A stretch of 40,172 bases of DNA from Pseudomonas nitroreducens. Its GTDB lineage: Bacteria; Pseudomonadota; Gammaproteobacteria; Pseudomonadales; Pseudomonadaceae. This document shows positions 33,160 through 40,172 of this stretch, piece by piece. The translations under genes and the position numbers were made by a program. The notes under the pieces are model-generated. The model was not told the origin of the DNA. It made no database searches and was given only the letters and a program-made list of their open reading frames with translations. Location of the stretch: NCBI RefSeq assembly GCF_014204515.1, contig NZ_JACHLI010000048.1, positions 1 through 40,172 on the forward strand, in the 5' to 3' direction. Each line of letters begins with the position of its first letter. The stretch's first letter is position 1.

Positions 33160-33712
33160 TGAAGGTCGAAGTCTTGCGCAGGCGCAGCGCGAGCAGGATC
33201 AGCAGGGCGCCGAAGAACATCGAGTAGGCGCCGATCACCCAGGCCACGGCGATCGCCCCGGCTCCGGGGTTGGCGATCATCAGCACGCCGAACAGCACCG
33301 ACACCGCTCCGGAAAGTCCCAGCCACCATTCGTTCTGCAGCGCCTTGCGCAGACGGATCGCAGCGATGATCTGCAGCACGCCCATCACCAGCGCCCAGCC
33401 GGCGATCAGCATCAGCAGGCCCAGGGCCGTCAGCTGCGGCCAGAGGAAGGCGACCAGTCCGGCGGCGATGCCCAGCAAGCCCACCAGCACCAGCGGCCAC
33501 AAGGGCCGGCCGGATTCGCGCATCTGCGCGGCGGCGATCAGGGTGAACAGCCCGTCGACGAAGGCGTAGGCGCCGAAGAACAGCACCATCACGGTCAGCA
33601 CGATGCCCGGCCAGACCATGGCCAGGATGCCGAACAGCAGGGCGGCCACGCCGCGCAGGGCGATCCATTTCCAGTGGCGGCCCAGGGCCTGCCAGAGCGG
33701 GTGTTGCGACAT
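33152..33712 (-). CDS. HdeD family membrane protein
   Basis: 186 residues with six membrane spans in the HdeD arrangement: ALRGVAALLFGILAMVWPG, LTVMVLFFGAYAFVDGLFTL, LVLVGLLGIAAGLVAFLWP, LLMLIAGWALVMGVLQIIAA, LSGAVSVLFGVLMIANPGAG and VIGAYSMFFGALLILLALRL. HdeD of E. coli is linked to acid resistance at high density; the role here is not known. AGAGGA precedes the ATG at 33712. An in-frame extension to 33985 runs through the betI upstream region and its terminator and was rejected. Confidence 0.9.
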   Translation of the reverse strand: MSQHPLWQALGRHWKWIALRGVAALLFGILAMVWPGIVLTVMVLFFGAYAFVDGLFTLIAAAQMRESGRPLWPLVLVGLLGIAAGLVAFLWPQLTALGLLMLIAGWALVMGVLQIIAAIRLRKALQNEWWLGLSGAVSVLFGVLMIANPGAGAIAVAWVIGAYSMFFGALLILLALRLRKTSTFNA

Positions 33713-33789
33713 GGCGACGATCCTCTTCGCGGATATGGCTGAAACCATAGCCCTGACCACTCCGCCGCGCATGATTCCTACTGAAGAGC

Positions 33790-33819
33790 CCAAAAGAAAG
33801 CCCGGCACGGGGCCGGGCT
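33790..33819 (-). terminator. Orphan intrinsic terminator on the minus strand
   Basis: Read on the minus strand: AGCCCGGC, CCCGT loop, GCCGGGCT, then TTCTTTTGGG. Perfect 8-bp stem. No recognised minus-strand gene lies upstream of it; the only source in view is the BetI-overlapped promoter at 33988-34016. Confidence 0.75.
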
Positions 33820-33981
33820 GTGGAAGGCCCGTCGCAACGGGCGGGTGCCGTCTGGCGACGTCACCGGGGAGAGCGGCTGCGACACATCCGGCGCGGATTC
33901 TGCGATCCTTGCGGGTTGGAATGCGGCGTAGCGATGAACGGTACGGGCTCCCGCCATGCGGGCGCCTCGAAGGAGTTGATG
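33790..33981 (-). ncRNA. Candidate BetI-controlled small RNA divergent from betI
   Basis: A good minus-strand promoter (TTGAAC-N17-TATGCT, 33988-34016) would start RNA near 33981, and the intrinsic terminator at 33790-33819 would end it after about 190 nt. The sequence folds into GC-rich hairpins (CCCGC-ATG-GCGGG; CCCG-TTGCGA-CGGG). A weak 59-codon frame (ATG 33957 to TAG 33778) runs through the terminator stem, so a protein product seems less likely. Position corresponds to betT in E. coli, which is divergent from betIBA and under BetI. Not known to me as a described RNA; unverified. Confidence 0.45.
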
Positions 33982-33987
33982 CCACGC

Positions 33988-34033
33988 AGCATATTCTTAG
34001 TTGATTGAGCGTTCAATAAAAAACGAATAGACT
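33988..34033. promoter_or_regulatory. Back-to-back bet promoters with BetI operator
   Basis: Palindrome ATTGAGCGTTCAAT (34004-34017), one base from the perfect ATTGAACGTTCAAT, matches the known BetI target type. It contains both -35 boxes: TTGAGC (plus, 34005-34010) with TAGACT at 34028-34033 after 17 bp for betIBA, and TTGAAC (minus, 34016-34011) with TATGCT at 33993-33988 after 17 bp for the divergent transcript. BetI bound here would shut both until choline is present. Confidence 0.8.
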
Positions 34034-34087
34034 GGCCCACAGTTTCGCCGGACGGCACAGGTACGCCCGGTGATGAGGAGATTGAAA

Positions 34088-34681
34088 ATGCCCAAGGTCG
34101 GTATGCAGCCGATTCGCCGCTCCCAGCTGATCCACGCGACCCTCGAGGCGGTGGACCAGGTGGGCATGAGCGACGCCAGCATCGCCCTGATCGCCCGCCT
34201 GGCGGGGGTCTCCAACGGCATCATCAGCCACTACTTCCAGGACAAGAACGGGCTGCTGGACGCGACGATGCGACATTTGATGTCGGCCTTGAGCAAGGCT
34301 GTCGCCGAGCGCCGCGCTACCTTGCGCAACGACGAACCGCGCTCGCACCTGCGGGCGATCATCGCCGGCAACTTCGACAGCTCGCAGGTCAACGGCCCGG
34401 CCATGAAGACCTGGCTGGCGTTCTGGGCCAGCAGCATGCACCAGCCGCAGCTGCGCCGCCTGCAACGGATCAACGATCACCGGCTGTATTCGAACCTGTG
34501 CAGCCAGTTCCGCCGCGAACTGCCGCTGGCCCAGGCCCGCAGCGCCGCTCGCGGGCTGGCCGCGCTGATCGACGGCCTCTGGCTGCGGGGCGCGCTCTCG
34601 GGCGACGCCTTCGACACCGAGCAGGCGTTGGCGATTGCCAACGACTACCTCGACCAACAACTGGCCAAGCGCCCCGGATAG
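34088..34681 (+). CDS. betI: Choline-responsive repressor BetI (TetR family)
   Basis: 197 residues, standard length. N-terminal helix-turn-helix (about residues 8-55: RRSQLIHATLEAVDQVG, ALIARLAGVSNGIISHYFQDKNGL) and a C-terminal choline-binding domain (AFWASSMHQPQLRRLQRINDHRLYSNL). Represses betIBA and itself; choline relieves repression. ATG 34088 has GAGGAG 8 bp upstream; an upstream ATG at 34070 lies within the ribosome site region. First gene of betI-betB-betA. Confidence 0.95.
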   Translation: MPKVGMQPIRRSQLIHATLEAVDQVGMSDASIALIARLAGVSNGIISHYFQDKNGLLDATMRHLMSALSKAVAERRATLRNDEPRSHLRAIIAGNFDSSQVNGPAMKTWLAFWASSMHQPQLRRLQRINDHRLYSNLCSQFRRELPLAQARSAARGLAALIDGLWLRGALSGDAFDTEQALAIANDYLDQQLAKRPG

Positions 34682-34727
34682 CGGGCGCAGCCTTGCGCTG
34701 ACACCGACAAGAGAGGACCACCGCACC

Positions 34728-36200
34728 ATGGCTCGATTCGAAGTACAGAAGCTCTACATTGGCGGTCGCTACGTGGAAGCCACCAGCGGCGCCACCTTCG
34801 AGACCATCAATCCGGCCAACGGTGAAGTCCTCGCCCAGGTACAGCGCGCTTCCAGGGACGACGTCGAGCGCGCCGTGCAGGCGGCGGTGCAAGGGCAGAA
34901 AGTCTGGGCGGCAATGACCGCCATGCAGCGCTCGCGCATCCTGCGCCGCGCCGTGGACATCCTCCGTGAACGCAACGACGAACTCGCCGAGCTGGAAACC
35001 CTCGACACCGGCAAGCCGCTGGCCGAGACCCGCTTCGTCGACATCGTCACCGGCGCCGACGTGCTGGAATACTACGCCGGCCTGGTGCCCGCCATCGAAG
35101 GCGAGCAGATCCCGCTGCGCGAGACCAGCTTCGTCTACACCCGCCGCGAGCCGCTGGGCGTGGTCGCCGGCATCGGCGCCTGGAACTACCCGATCCAGAT
35201 CGCCCTGTGGAAATCCGCCCCGGCCCTGGCCGCCGGCAACGCGATGATCTTCAAGCCCAGCGAAGTCACTCCGCTGACCGCGCTCAAGCTCGCCGAGGTC
35301 TACACCGAGGCCGGCCTGCCCGATGGCGTGTTCAACGTGCTCACCGGCAGCGGCCGCGAAGTCGGCCAGTGGCTGACCGAGCACCCGCTGATCGAGAAGA
35401 TCTCCTTCACCGGCGGCACCTCCACCGGCAAGAAAGTCATGGCCAGCGCGTCCAGCTCCTCGCTCAAGGAAGTCACCATGGAGCTGGGCGGCAAGTCGCC
35501 GCTGATCATCTTCGAAGACGCCCACCTCGACCGCGCCGCCGACATCGCGGTCATGGCCAACTTCTTCAGCTCCGGCCAGGTCTGCACCAACGGCACCCGC
35601 GTGTTCATCCCGCGCAACCTGCAGGCGCGCTTCGAGGCCAAGGTGCTGGAGCGCGTCAAGCGCATCCGCCTGGGCAACCCGCAGGACGAAAACACCAACT
35701 TCGGCCCGCTGGTGAGCTTCCCGCACATGGAGAGCGTTCTCTCCTATATAGAGTCCGGCAAGGAACAGAAGGCCCGCCTGCTGTGCGGTGGCGAGCGCGT
35801 CACCCAGGGCGAGTTCGGCAAGGGCGCGTACGTCGCGCCGACCGTGTTCACCGACTGCCGTGACGACATGACCATCGTCCGCGAGGAAATCTTCGGGCCG
35901 GTCATGAGCATTCTCGTCTACGACACCGAGGACGAGGCCATCCGCCGTGCCAACGACACCGAGTACGGCCTCGCCGCCGGCGTCGTGACCCAGGACCTGA
36001 CCCGCGCGCACCGGGCGATCCACCGCCTGGAAGCGGGCATCTGCTGGATCAACACCTGGGGCGAGTCGCCGGCCGAAATGCCGGTTGGCGGATACAAGCA
36101 ATCGGGTGTCGGTCGTGAGAACGGCCTGACCACCCTGGCTCACTACACTCGCATCAAATCCGTACAGGTAGAGCTGGGCGACTACACCTCGGTGTTCTGA
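34728..36200 (+). CDS. betB: Betaine aldehyde dehydrogenase BetB
   Basis: 490 residues, identical in length to the P. aeruginosa enzyme. Oxidises betaine aldehyde to glycine betaine with NAD(P)+, in the cytoplasm. Catalytic Cys286 lies in SSGQVCTNGTR and general-base Glu252 in MELGGKSP; the cofactor region has AGIGAWNYPIQIALWK and SFTGGTSTGKKV. GAGAGGA precedes the ATG with a 10-bp gap; an in-frame start at 34635 is inside betI and rejected. Followed by a 128-bp spacer with two hairpins before betA, so the two products may be made in different amounts. Confidence 0.97.
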   Translation: MARFEVQKLYIGGRYVEATSGATFETINPANGEVLAQVQRASRDDVERAVQAAVQGQKVWAAMTAMQRSRILRRAVDILRERNDELAELETLDTGKPLAETRFVDIVTGADVLEYYAGLVPAIEGEQIPLRETSFVYTRREPLGVVAGIGAWNYPIQIALWKSAPALAAGNAMIFKPSEVTPLTALKLAEVYTEAGLPDGVFNVLTGSGREVGQWLTEHPLIEKISFTGGTSTGKKVMASASSSSLKEVTMELGGKSPLIIFEDAHLDRAADIAVMANFFSSGQVCTNGTRVFIPRNLQARFEAKVLERVKRIRLGNPQDENTNFGPLVSFPHMESVLSYIESGKEQKARLLCGGERVTQGEFGKGAYVAPTVFTDCRDDMTIVREEIFGPVMSILVYDTEDEAIRRANDTEYGLAAGVVTQDLTRAHRAIHRLEAGICWINTWGESPAEMPVGGYKQSGVGRENGLTTLAHYTRIKSVQVELGDYTSVF

Positions 36201-36222
36201 TCGCCGCGATCGAGCCATGAAA

Positions 36223-36303
36223 GGCCGGTCGCAGGCATGACTCCCTGACCACCGGCCATCCCGAACACGCAGACACCGGCGCGCACGCGTCGCGGGCGGT
36301 GTC
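36223..36303 (+). other. Two hairpins between betB and betA
   Basis: GGCCGGT (36223-36229) pairs with ACCGGCC (36251-36257); GACACC (36272-36277) pairs with GGTGTC (36298-36303) around a GC-rich inner stem. They fill most of the spacer and have no T-run, so they look like stability or processing elements more than terminators. Confidence 0.4.
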
Positions 36304-36328
36304 ATGCCTGAAAAAGAGGAAGGCCTGC

Positions 36329-38011
36329 ATGTCCCAGGAATACGACTACATCATCATCGGCGCGGGTTCCGCCGGTAACGTACTGGCAACCCGCCTGACC
36401 GAGGACGCCGACGTCAGCGTCCTGCTGCTCGAAGCCGGCGGCCCGGACTACCGCGCCGACTTCCGCACGCAGATGCCCGCCGCGCTGGCCTACCCGCTGC
36501 AGGGCCGCCGCTACAACTGGGCCTATGTGACCGACCCTGAGCCGCACATGAACAACCGCCGCATGGAGTGCGGACGGGGCAAGGGCCTGGGCGGCTCCTC
36601 GCTGATCAACGGCATGTGCTACATCCGCGGCAACGCCATGGACTTCGACGGCTGGGCGCAGGACAAGGGCCTGGAAGACTGGACCTACCTCGACTGCCTG
36701 CCGTACTTCCGCAAGGCCGAAACCCGTGACATCGGGCCCAACGATTACCACGGCGGCAGCGGTCCGGTGAGCGTCACCACACCCAAGGCCGGCAATAACC
36801 CGCTGTTCCACGCCATGGTCGAGGCCGGTGTGCAGGCCGGCTACCCGCGTACCGAGGACTTGAACGGCTACCAGCAGGAAGGCTTCGGCCCGATGGACCG
36901 TACCGTCACCCCGCAGGGTCGCCGCGCCAGTACCGCCCGTGGCTACCTGGACCAGGCCCGCGAACGGCCGAACCTGACCATCGTCACCCACGCGCTGACC
37001 GACCGCATCCTCTTCAGCGGCAAGCGCGCCATCGGCGCGACCTATCTGCATGGCGACGACAACGCGTTGAAAGAGGTTCGTGCGCGCCGTGAAGTGCTGG
37101 TGTGCTCCGGCGCCGTCGCCTCGCCGCAATTGCTGCAGCGCTCCGGCGTCGGCCCGTCCGCCCTGCTGCGCGACCTCGGTATCGAAGTGGTGCATGACCT
37201 GCCCGGCGTCGGCCAGAACCTTCAGGACCACCTGGAGATGTACCTGCAGTACGCCTGCAAGCAGCCGGTGTCGCTCTATCCGGCGCTGCAGTGGTGGAAC
37301 CAGCCGCAGATCGGCGCCGAGTGGATGTTCCTGGGTACGGGGCTGGGCGCGAGCAACCAGTTCGAGGCCGGCGGATTCATCCGCAGCCGTCCGGAATTCG
37401 AGTGGCCGAACATCCAGTACCACTTCCTGCCGGTGGCGATTAACTACAACGGCAGCAACGCGGTGAGCGAACACGGCTTCCAGGCCCACGTCGGCTCCAT
37501 GCGCTCTCCCAGCCGCGGGCGGATCAATGTGACCTCCCGCGACCCGCGCAAGCACCCGAGCATCCTGTTCAACTACATGTCCTGCGAGCAGGATTGGCAG
37601 GAGTTCCGCGACGCCATCCGCATCACCCGCGAGATCATGAACCAGCCGGCGCTCGATCCTTATCGCGGCCGCGAGATCAGCCCGGGCCTGGACAAGCAGA
37701 GCGACGCCGACCTGGATGCTTTCGTCCGTGAACATGCGGAAACGGCTTTCCACCCGTCCTGCTCCTGCAAGATGGGCGAGGACGACATGGCGGTGGTCGA
37801 CGGCGAAGGCCGCGTGCACGGTATGGAAGGGCTACGGGTGATCGATGCGTCGATCATGCCGCTGATCATCACCGGCAACCTCAACGCCACCACCATCATG
37901 ATGGCCGAGAAACTCGCCGATAAGGTGCGCGGTCGCCCGGCACTGCCACGCAGCACCGCCGACTACTTCAAGGCGGAAGGTGCGCCAGTGCGCGGCAAGC
38001 CGCAGCGCTGA
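36329..38011 (+). CDS. betA: Choline dehydrogenase BetA
   Basis: 560-residue FAD enzyme of the GMC family, oxidising choline to betaine aldehyde (and further to betaine), membrane-associated with electrons to the respiratory chain. FAD motif GAGSAG at 11-16, GMC signature GRGKGLGGSSLINGMCY, second FAD region VLVCSGAVASPQLLQRSG, and catalytic His475 (FHPSCSCKMG) and Asn519 (NLNATT). ATG 36329 (MSQEYDYIIIG) has GAGGAAGG upstream; a start at 36299 adds ten unlikely residues. Last gene of the bet operon, closed by a strong terminator. Confidence 0.97.
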   Translation: MSQEYDYIIIGAGSAGNVLATRLTEDADVSVLLLEAGGPDYRADFRTQMPAALAYPLQGRRYNWAYVTDPEPHMNNRRMECGRGKGLGGSSLINGMCYIRGNAMDFDGWAQDKGLEDWTYLDCLPYFRKAETRDIGPNDYHGGSGPVSVTTPKAGNNPLFHAMVEAGVQAGYPRTEDLNGYQQEGFGPMDRTVTPQGRRASTARGYLDQARERPNLTIVTHALTDRILFSGKRAIGATYLHGDDNALKEVRARREVLVCSGAVASPQLLQRSGVGPSALLRDLGIEVVHDLPGVGQNLQDHLEMYLQYACKQPVSLYPALQWWNQPQIGAEWMFLGTGLGASNQFEAGGFIRSRPEFEWPNIQYHFLPVAINYNGSNAVSEHGFQAHVGSMRSPSRGRINVTSRDPRKHPSILFNYMSCEQDWQEFRDAIRITREIMNQPALDPYRGREISPGLDKQSDADLDAFVREHAETAFHPSCSCKMGEDDMAVVDGEGRVHGMEGLRVIDASIMPLIITGNLNATTIMMAEKLADKVRGRPALPRSTADYFKAEGAPVRGKPQR

Positions 38012-38028
38012 TTCTCTAAAGCAGAGAC

Positions 38029-38058
38029 GAAAACGCCGGCGAGAGAGCCGGCGTTTTC
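38029..38058. terminator. Bidirectional terminator between betA and the thioesterase gene
   Basis: GAAAACGCCGGC / GCCGGCGTTTTC, a 12-bp perfect stem with GAGAGA loop. TTTT on both strands; serves the convergent betA and thioesterase transcripts. Confidence 0.9.
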
Positions 38059-38063
38059 AGTTA

Positions 38064-38468
38064 TCAGCCACGACGCGGAGGAACCGTACGGGTGCGGCCG
38101 CTGCCGTCGATGGCGACGAAGACGAACACCGCCTCGGTGACCTTGCGCCATTCGCTGGACAGCGGGTCATCGCTCCAGACTTCGACCAGCATGCGGATCG
38201 AGCTGCGGCCCACTTCCAGGGTCTGGGTATAGAAGGAGAGCTGCGCGCCGACAGCGACCGGGACCAGGAAGGCCATGCGGTCGATGGCTACCGTGGCCAC
38301 GCGGCCTCCGGCAATGCGGCTGGACATGGCGGTGCCGGCAAGATCCATCTGCGCCACCAGCCAGCCACCGAAGATGTCGCCGAAGCCGTTGGTCTCGCGC
38401 GGCAGGGCGGTGATCTGCAAGGCCAGGTCGCCCTGCGGGATGGGATCTTCTTGTTCAAGCTCGATCAT
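38064..38468 (-). CDS. Acyl-CoA thioesterase, hotdog fold (YciA-like)
   Basis: 134 residues. Hotdog thioesterase with the YciA/BFIT core: NGFGDIFGGWLVAQMDLAGT (catalytic Asp in the QMDLAG helix), RVATVAIDRMAFLVPVAVG, SSIRMLVEVWSDD and TEAVFVFVAIDGSGRTR. Hydrolyses medium- or long-chain acyl-CoAs. Start at 38468 (MIELEQEDP) fits the family; an extension to 38729 would cross a promoter and a DnaA-like box and was rejected. Convergent with betA. Confidence 0.9.
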   Translation of the reverse strand: MIELEQEDPIPQGDLALQITALPRETNGFGDIFGGWLVAQMDLAGTAMSSRIAGGRVATVAIDRMAFLVPVAVGAQLSFYTQTLEVGRSSIRMLVEVWSDDPLSSEWRKVTEAVFVFVAIDGSGRTRTVPPRRG

Positions 38469-38508
38469 AGGTAAGGGCCTCTTGCCCCCGGCGTACTCAT
38501 GGTGAGGT

Positions 38509-38517
38509 TGTGGAAAA
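38509..38517 (-). promoter_or_regulatory. DnaA-box-like 9-mer
   Basis: TGTGGAAAA (TTTTCCACA on the other strand), a single isolated copy in the thioesterase / MHS transporter spacer. Same 9-mer as at 701, 886 and 1172. Confidence 0.3.
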
Positions 38518-38577
38518 ACTCTCCCAAGACACCTGCCGGCGCAAGGCCTTGGGACAGCTTTCGATCGGCCCGCGCAC

Positions 38578-38583
38578 ATTATA
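38578..38583 (-). promoter_or_regulatory. Candidate -10 of the thioesterase gene
   Basis: TATAAT exactly on the minus strand, in the 259-bp spacer between the divergent thioesterase and transporter genes. The -35 (TCGTCG) is poor. Confidence 0.4.
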
Positions 38584-38727
38584 TAGAGGGCGGGCCGGCA
38601 CGACGACCGCGGCATTTCGAGAAACTGCCGTAGGTGCGGCCGCTGTGTCGCTATCGCGCAATTTGCTATGGTGCGGCACCTGCGGCTGCCGGCCGCAGCT
38701 TCCTTGCCTGCAGAGATAATAAGCACC

Positions 38728-40050
38728 ATGCCTTCTGTGAACGCTCCTGCCGCGCCCGCGTCACGTCCGTTGACCCGCAGCGACTACAAGACTCTTTCGC
38801 TGTCCGCCCTGGGCGGCGCCCTGGAGTTCTACGACTTCATCATCTTCGTGTTCTTCGCCACCGTGGTCGGCAAGCTGTTCTTCCCCGCCGACATGCCCGA
38901 CTGGCTGCGCCAACTGCAGACCTTCGGCCTGTTTGCCGCCGGCTACCTGGCCCGTCCGCTGGGTGGTGTAGTCATGGCGCACTTCGGCGACCTGCTGGGC
39001 CGCAAGAAGATGTTCACCCTGAGCATCTTCCTGATGGCCGTTCCCACCCTGATCATGGGCCTGCTGCCGACCTACGCGCAGATCGGCATCTGGGCGCCGC
39101 TGGCGCTCCTGCTGCTGCGCGTGATCCAGGGCGCAGCCATTGGCGGTGAGGTGCCGGGTGCCTGGGTCTTCGTCGCCGAGCACGTTCCGCATCGTCATGT
39201 GGGCTATGCCTGCGGCACGCTCACGTCGGGTCTGACCGCGGGCATCCTCATCGGTTCGCTGGTGGCGACCCTGATCAACAGCGTCTACAGCGCTGAGGAA
39301 GTGCAGGGCTACGCCTGGCGGATTCCGTTCCTGCTGGGCGGCATCTTCGGCCTGTTCTCCGTCTACCTGCGCCGCTGGCTGCACGAAACGCCAGTGTTCG
39401 CCGAACTGCAGCAACGCAAGCAGCTGGCCGAGGAAGTGCCGCTGGGTGTGGTGGTGCGTGAGCATCGCCCGGCCATCGTGCTGTCCATGCTGCTGACCTG
39501 GGTGCTGTCTGCCGGCATCGTGGTGGTGATCCTGATGACCCCGTCGGTGCTGCAGTCTGCCTACTATGGCTTCGACGCGGCCACTTCATTGAAGGCCAAC
39601 AGCGTGGCCATCGTCTGCCTGAGCCTTGGCTGCATCCTGGCCGGACGCCTCGCCGACCGCTTCGGCGCGGGTCGTACCTTTATAGTGGGCAGTATCCTGC
39701 TGGCTGTTGTTTCCTGGACCTTCTATACCAGCCTCAAGGCGCACCCGGACTGGTTGTTCCCGCTGTATGCGGTGACCGGCCTGTGCGTCGGCGTGATTGG
39801 TGCGGTGCCCTACGTGATGGTCAACGCCTTCCCGGCGGTCGTGCGCTTCACCGGCCTGTCCTTCTCCTACAACCTGGCCTACGCCATCTTCGGCGGCCTG
39901 ACCCCCATGGTGGTTGCTCTCCTTATGAAGGAGGACCCGCTGGGCCCGGCTTACTACGTTGTCGCCCTTTGCGTGGTTGGCCTGCTGGTGGGAGCCTACC
40001 TGCTGCGCCAGGAGCGTCGGCTGGCAGGGCGGGAAATGGCGATAAACTGA
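38728..40050 (+). CDS. MHS-family major facilitator transporter
   Basis: 440 residues, 12 membrane spans. MHS (metabolite:H+ symporter) features: first span LSALGGALEFYDFIIFVFF, loop RPLGGVVMAHFGDLLGRKK with the MFS A-motif, and RVIQGAAIGGEVPGAW. Relatives import dicarboxylates, betaines, shikimate or proline; nearness to the bet genes makes an osmolyte or carboxylate possible but nothing in the sequence fixes it. ATG 38728 chosen over 38668; Shine-Dalgarno weak. Confidence 0.9.
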   Translation: MPSVNAPAAPASRPLTRSDYKTLSLSALGGALEFYDFIIFVFFATVVGKLFFPADMPDWLRQLQTFGLFAAGYLARPLGGVVMAHFGDLLGRKKMFTLSIFLMAVPTLIMGLLPTYAQIGIWAPLALLLLRVIQGAAIGGEVPGAWVFVAEHVPHRHVGYACGTLTSGLTAGILIGSLVATLINSVYSAEEVQGYAWRIPFLLGGIFGLFSVYLRRWLHETPVFAELQQRKQLAEEVPLGVVVREHRPAIVLSMLLTWVLSAGIVVVILMTPSVLQSAYYGFDAATSLKANSVAIVCLSLGCILAGRLADRFGAGRTFIVGSILLAVVSWTFYTSLKAHPDWLFPLYAVTGLCVGVIGAVPYVMVNAFPAVVRFTGLSFSYNLAYAIFGGLTPMVVALLMKEDPLGPAYYVVALCVVGLLVGAYLLRQERRLAGREMAIN

Positions 40051-40068
40051 TCAGGCGGACAGTTTTTT
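40044..40068 (+). terminator. Weak terminator-like hairpin after the transporter
   Basis: AAACTG pairs with CAGTTT around ten bases, then TTT. Six-pair, AT-rich stem overlapping the stop codon; low strength. Confidence 0.35.
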
Positions 40069-40122
40069 GCAGAAAGATTAAATTAGTCGTTGACGGCCGA
40101 TTTAAACTCCCTATAATGCGCA
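40069..40122 (+). promoter_or_regulatory. rRNA-type promoter at the right edge
   Basis: AT-rich upstream stretch (40062-40088), TTGACG at 40090-40095, 16-bp spacer, perfect TATAAT at 40112-40117, then a GC-rich GCGCACC start region. Short spacer, UP-like element and GC discriminator are the marks of growth-rate-controlled rRNA or tRNA promoters. No RNA gene is inside the window; an rRNA operon just beyond 40172 is predicted. Confidence 0.7.
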
Positions 40123-40172
40123 CCACTCCCAGCGACGAAGCGCTGAAAGAACTTGAAAATCAAGTACTTACA

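Overview
The window looks like a chromosomal segment of a Pseudomonas from the P. aeruginosa / P. nitroreducens / P. citronellolis neighbourhood. The evidence is the high GC content, the classic Pseudomonas REP hairpins (GTAGGAGCGAGC...), dense GTAG- and CCCTCTCCC-type intergenic hairpins, and proteins (GbcAB, DgcAB, BetIBA, AdhA, PurEK, AspA) whose lengths and motifs match the P. aeruginosa versions. This species assignment is an inference from protein and repeat character, not from a search.

Layout. 1-3622: a UPF0145 gene, a long gene-less spacer full of DnaA-box-like TGTGGA motifs, and an EF-G-like GTPase. 3623-6600: divergent gbcB/gbcA (glycine betaine to dimethylglycine) plus a candidate 28-residue membrane peptide. 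7048-15283: a co-directional operon of a dipeptidase-like gene, a DUF5943/V4R-like gene, dgcA, dgcB and a dedicated ETF pair (dimethylglycine to sarcosine). 15542-16065: a ZapB-like/ZapA cell-division pair. 16412-19169: aspA with a structured 3' region, divergent from a LysR gene. 19212-23468: a Fur-box-headed ECF sigma / FecR / TonB-receptor iron uptake module. 23505-26501: adhA divergent from purEK. 26642-33712: mixed genes (GlsB-like, DUF3299, hexose-6-phosphate mutarotase, two GNATs, a MocR regulator, a YeeE/YedE transporter with a 5' frameshift, a 56-residue protein and HdeD). 33790-38058: the betIBA choline oxidation operon, with a BetI operator sitting between two back-to-back promoters. 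38064-40172: a thioesterase, an MHS-family transporter and, at the right edge, a promoter of rRNA type.

How it works together. BetA and BetB oxidise choline to glycine betaine under BetI control. GbcAB removes the first methyl group, giving dimethylglycine. DgcAB with its own ETF removes the second, giving sarcosine. Sarcosine oxidase, serine hydroxymethyltransferase and the regulator GbdR are not in the window. The operons are separated or interrupted by at least four families of short palindromic repeats.

Most interesting signals: (1) the BetI operator drives a minus-strand promoter that leads to no recognised gene but to a good intrinsic terminator about 190 nt away, so a choline-responsive small RNA may sit where E. 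coli has betT; (2) a cluster of ten TGTGGA/TCCACA motifs in about 690 bp beside the EF-G-like gene; (3) a duplicated structured module in the aspA 3' region; (4) several enzymes with changed signature residues (EF-G-like DTPGY, dipeptidase-like protein without HxD/Glu, DgcA with a Cys-to-Ala in its Fe-S motif).
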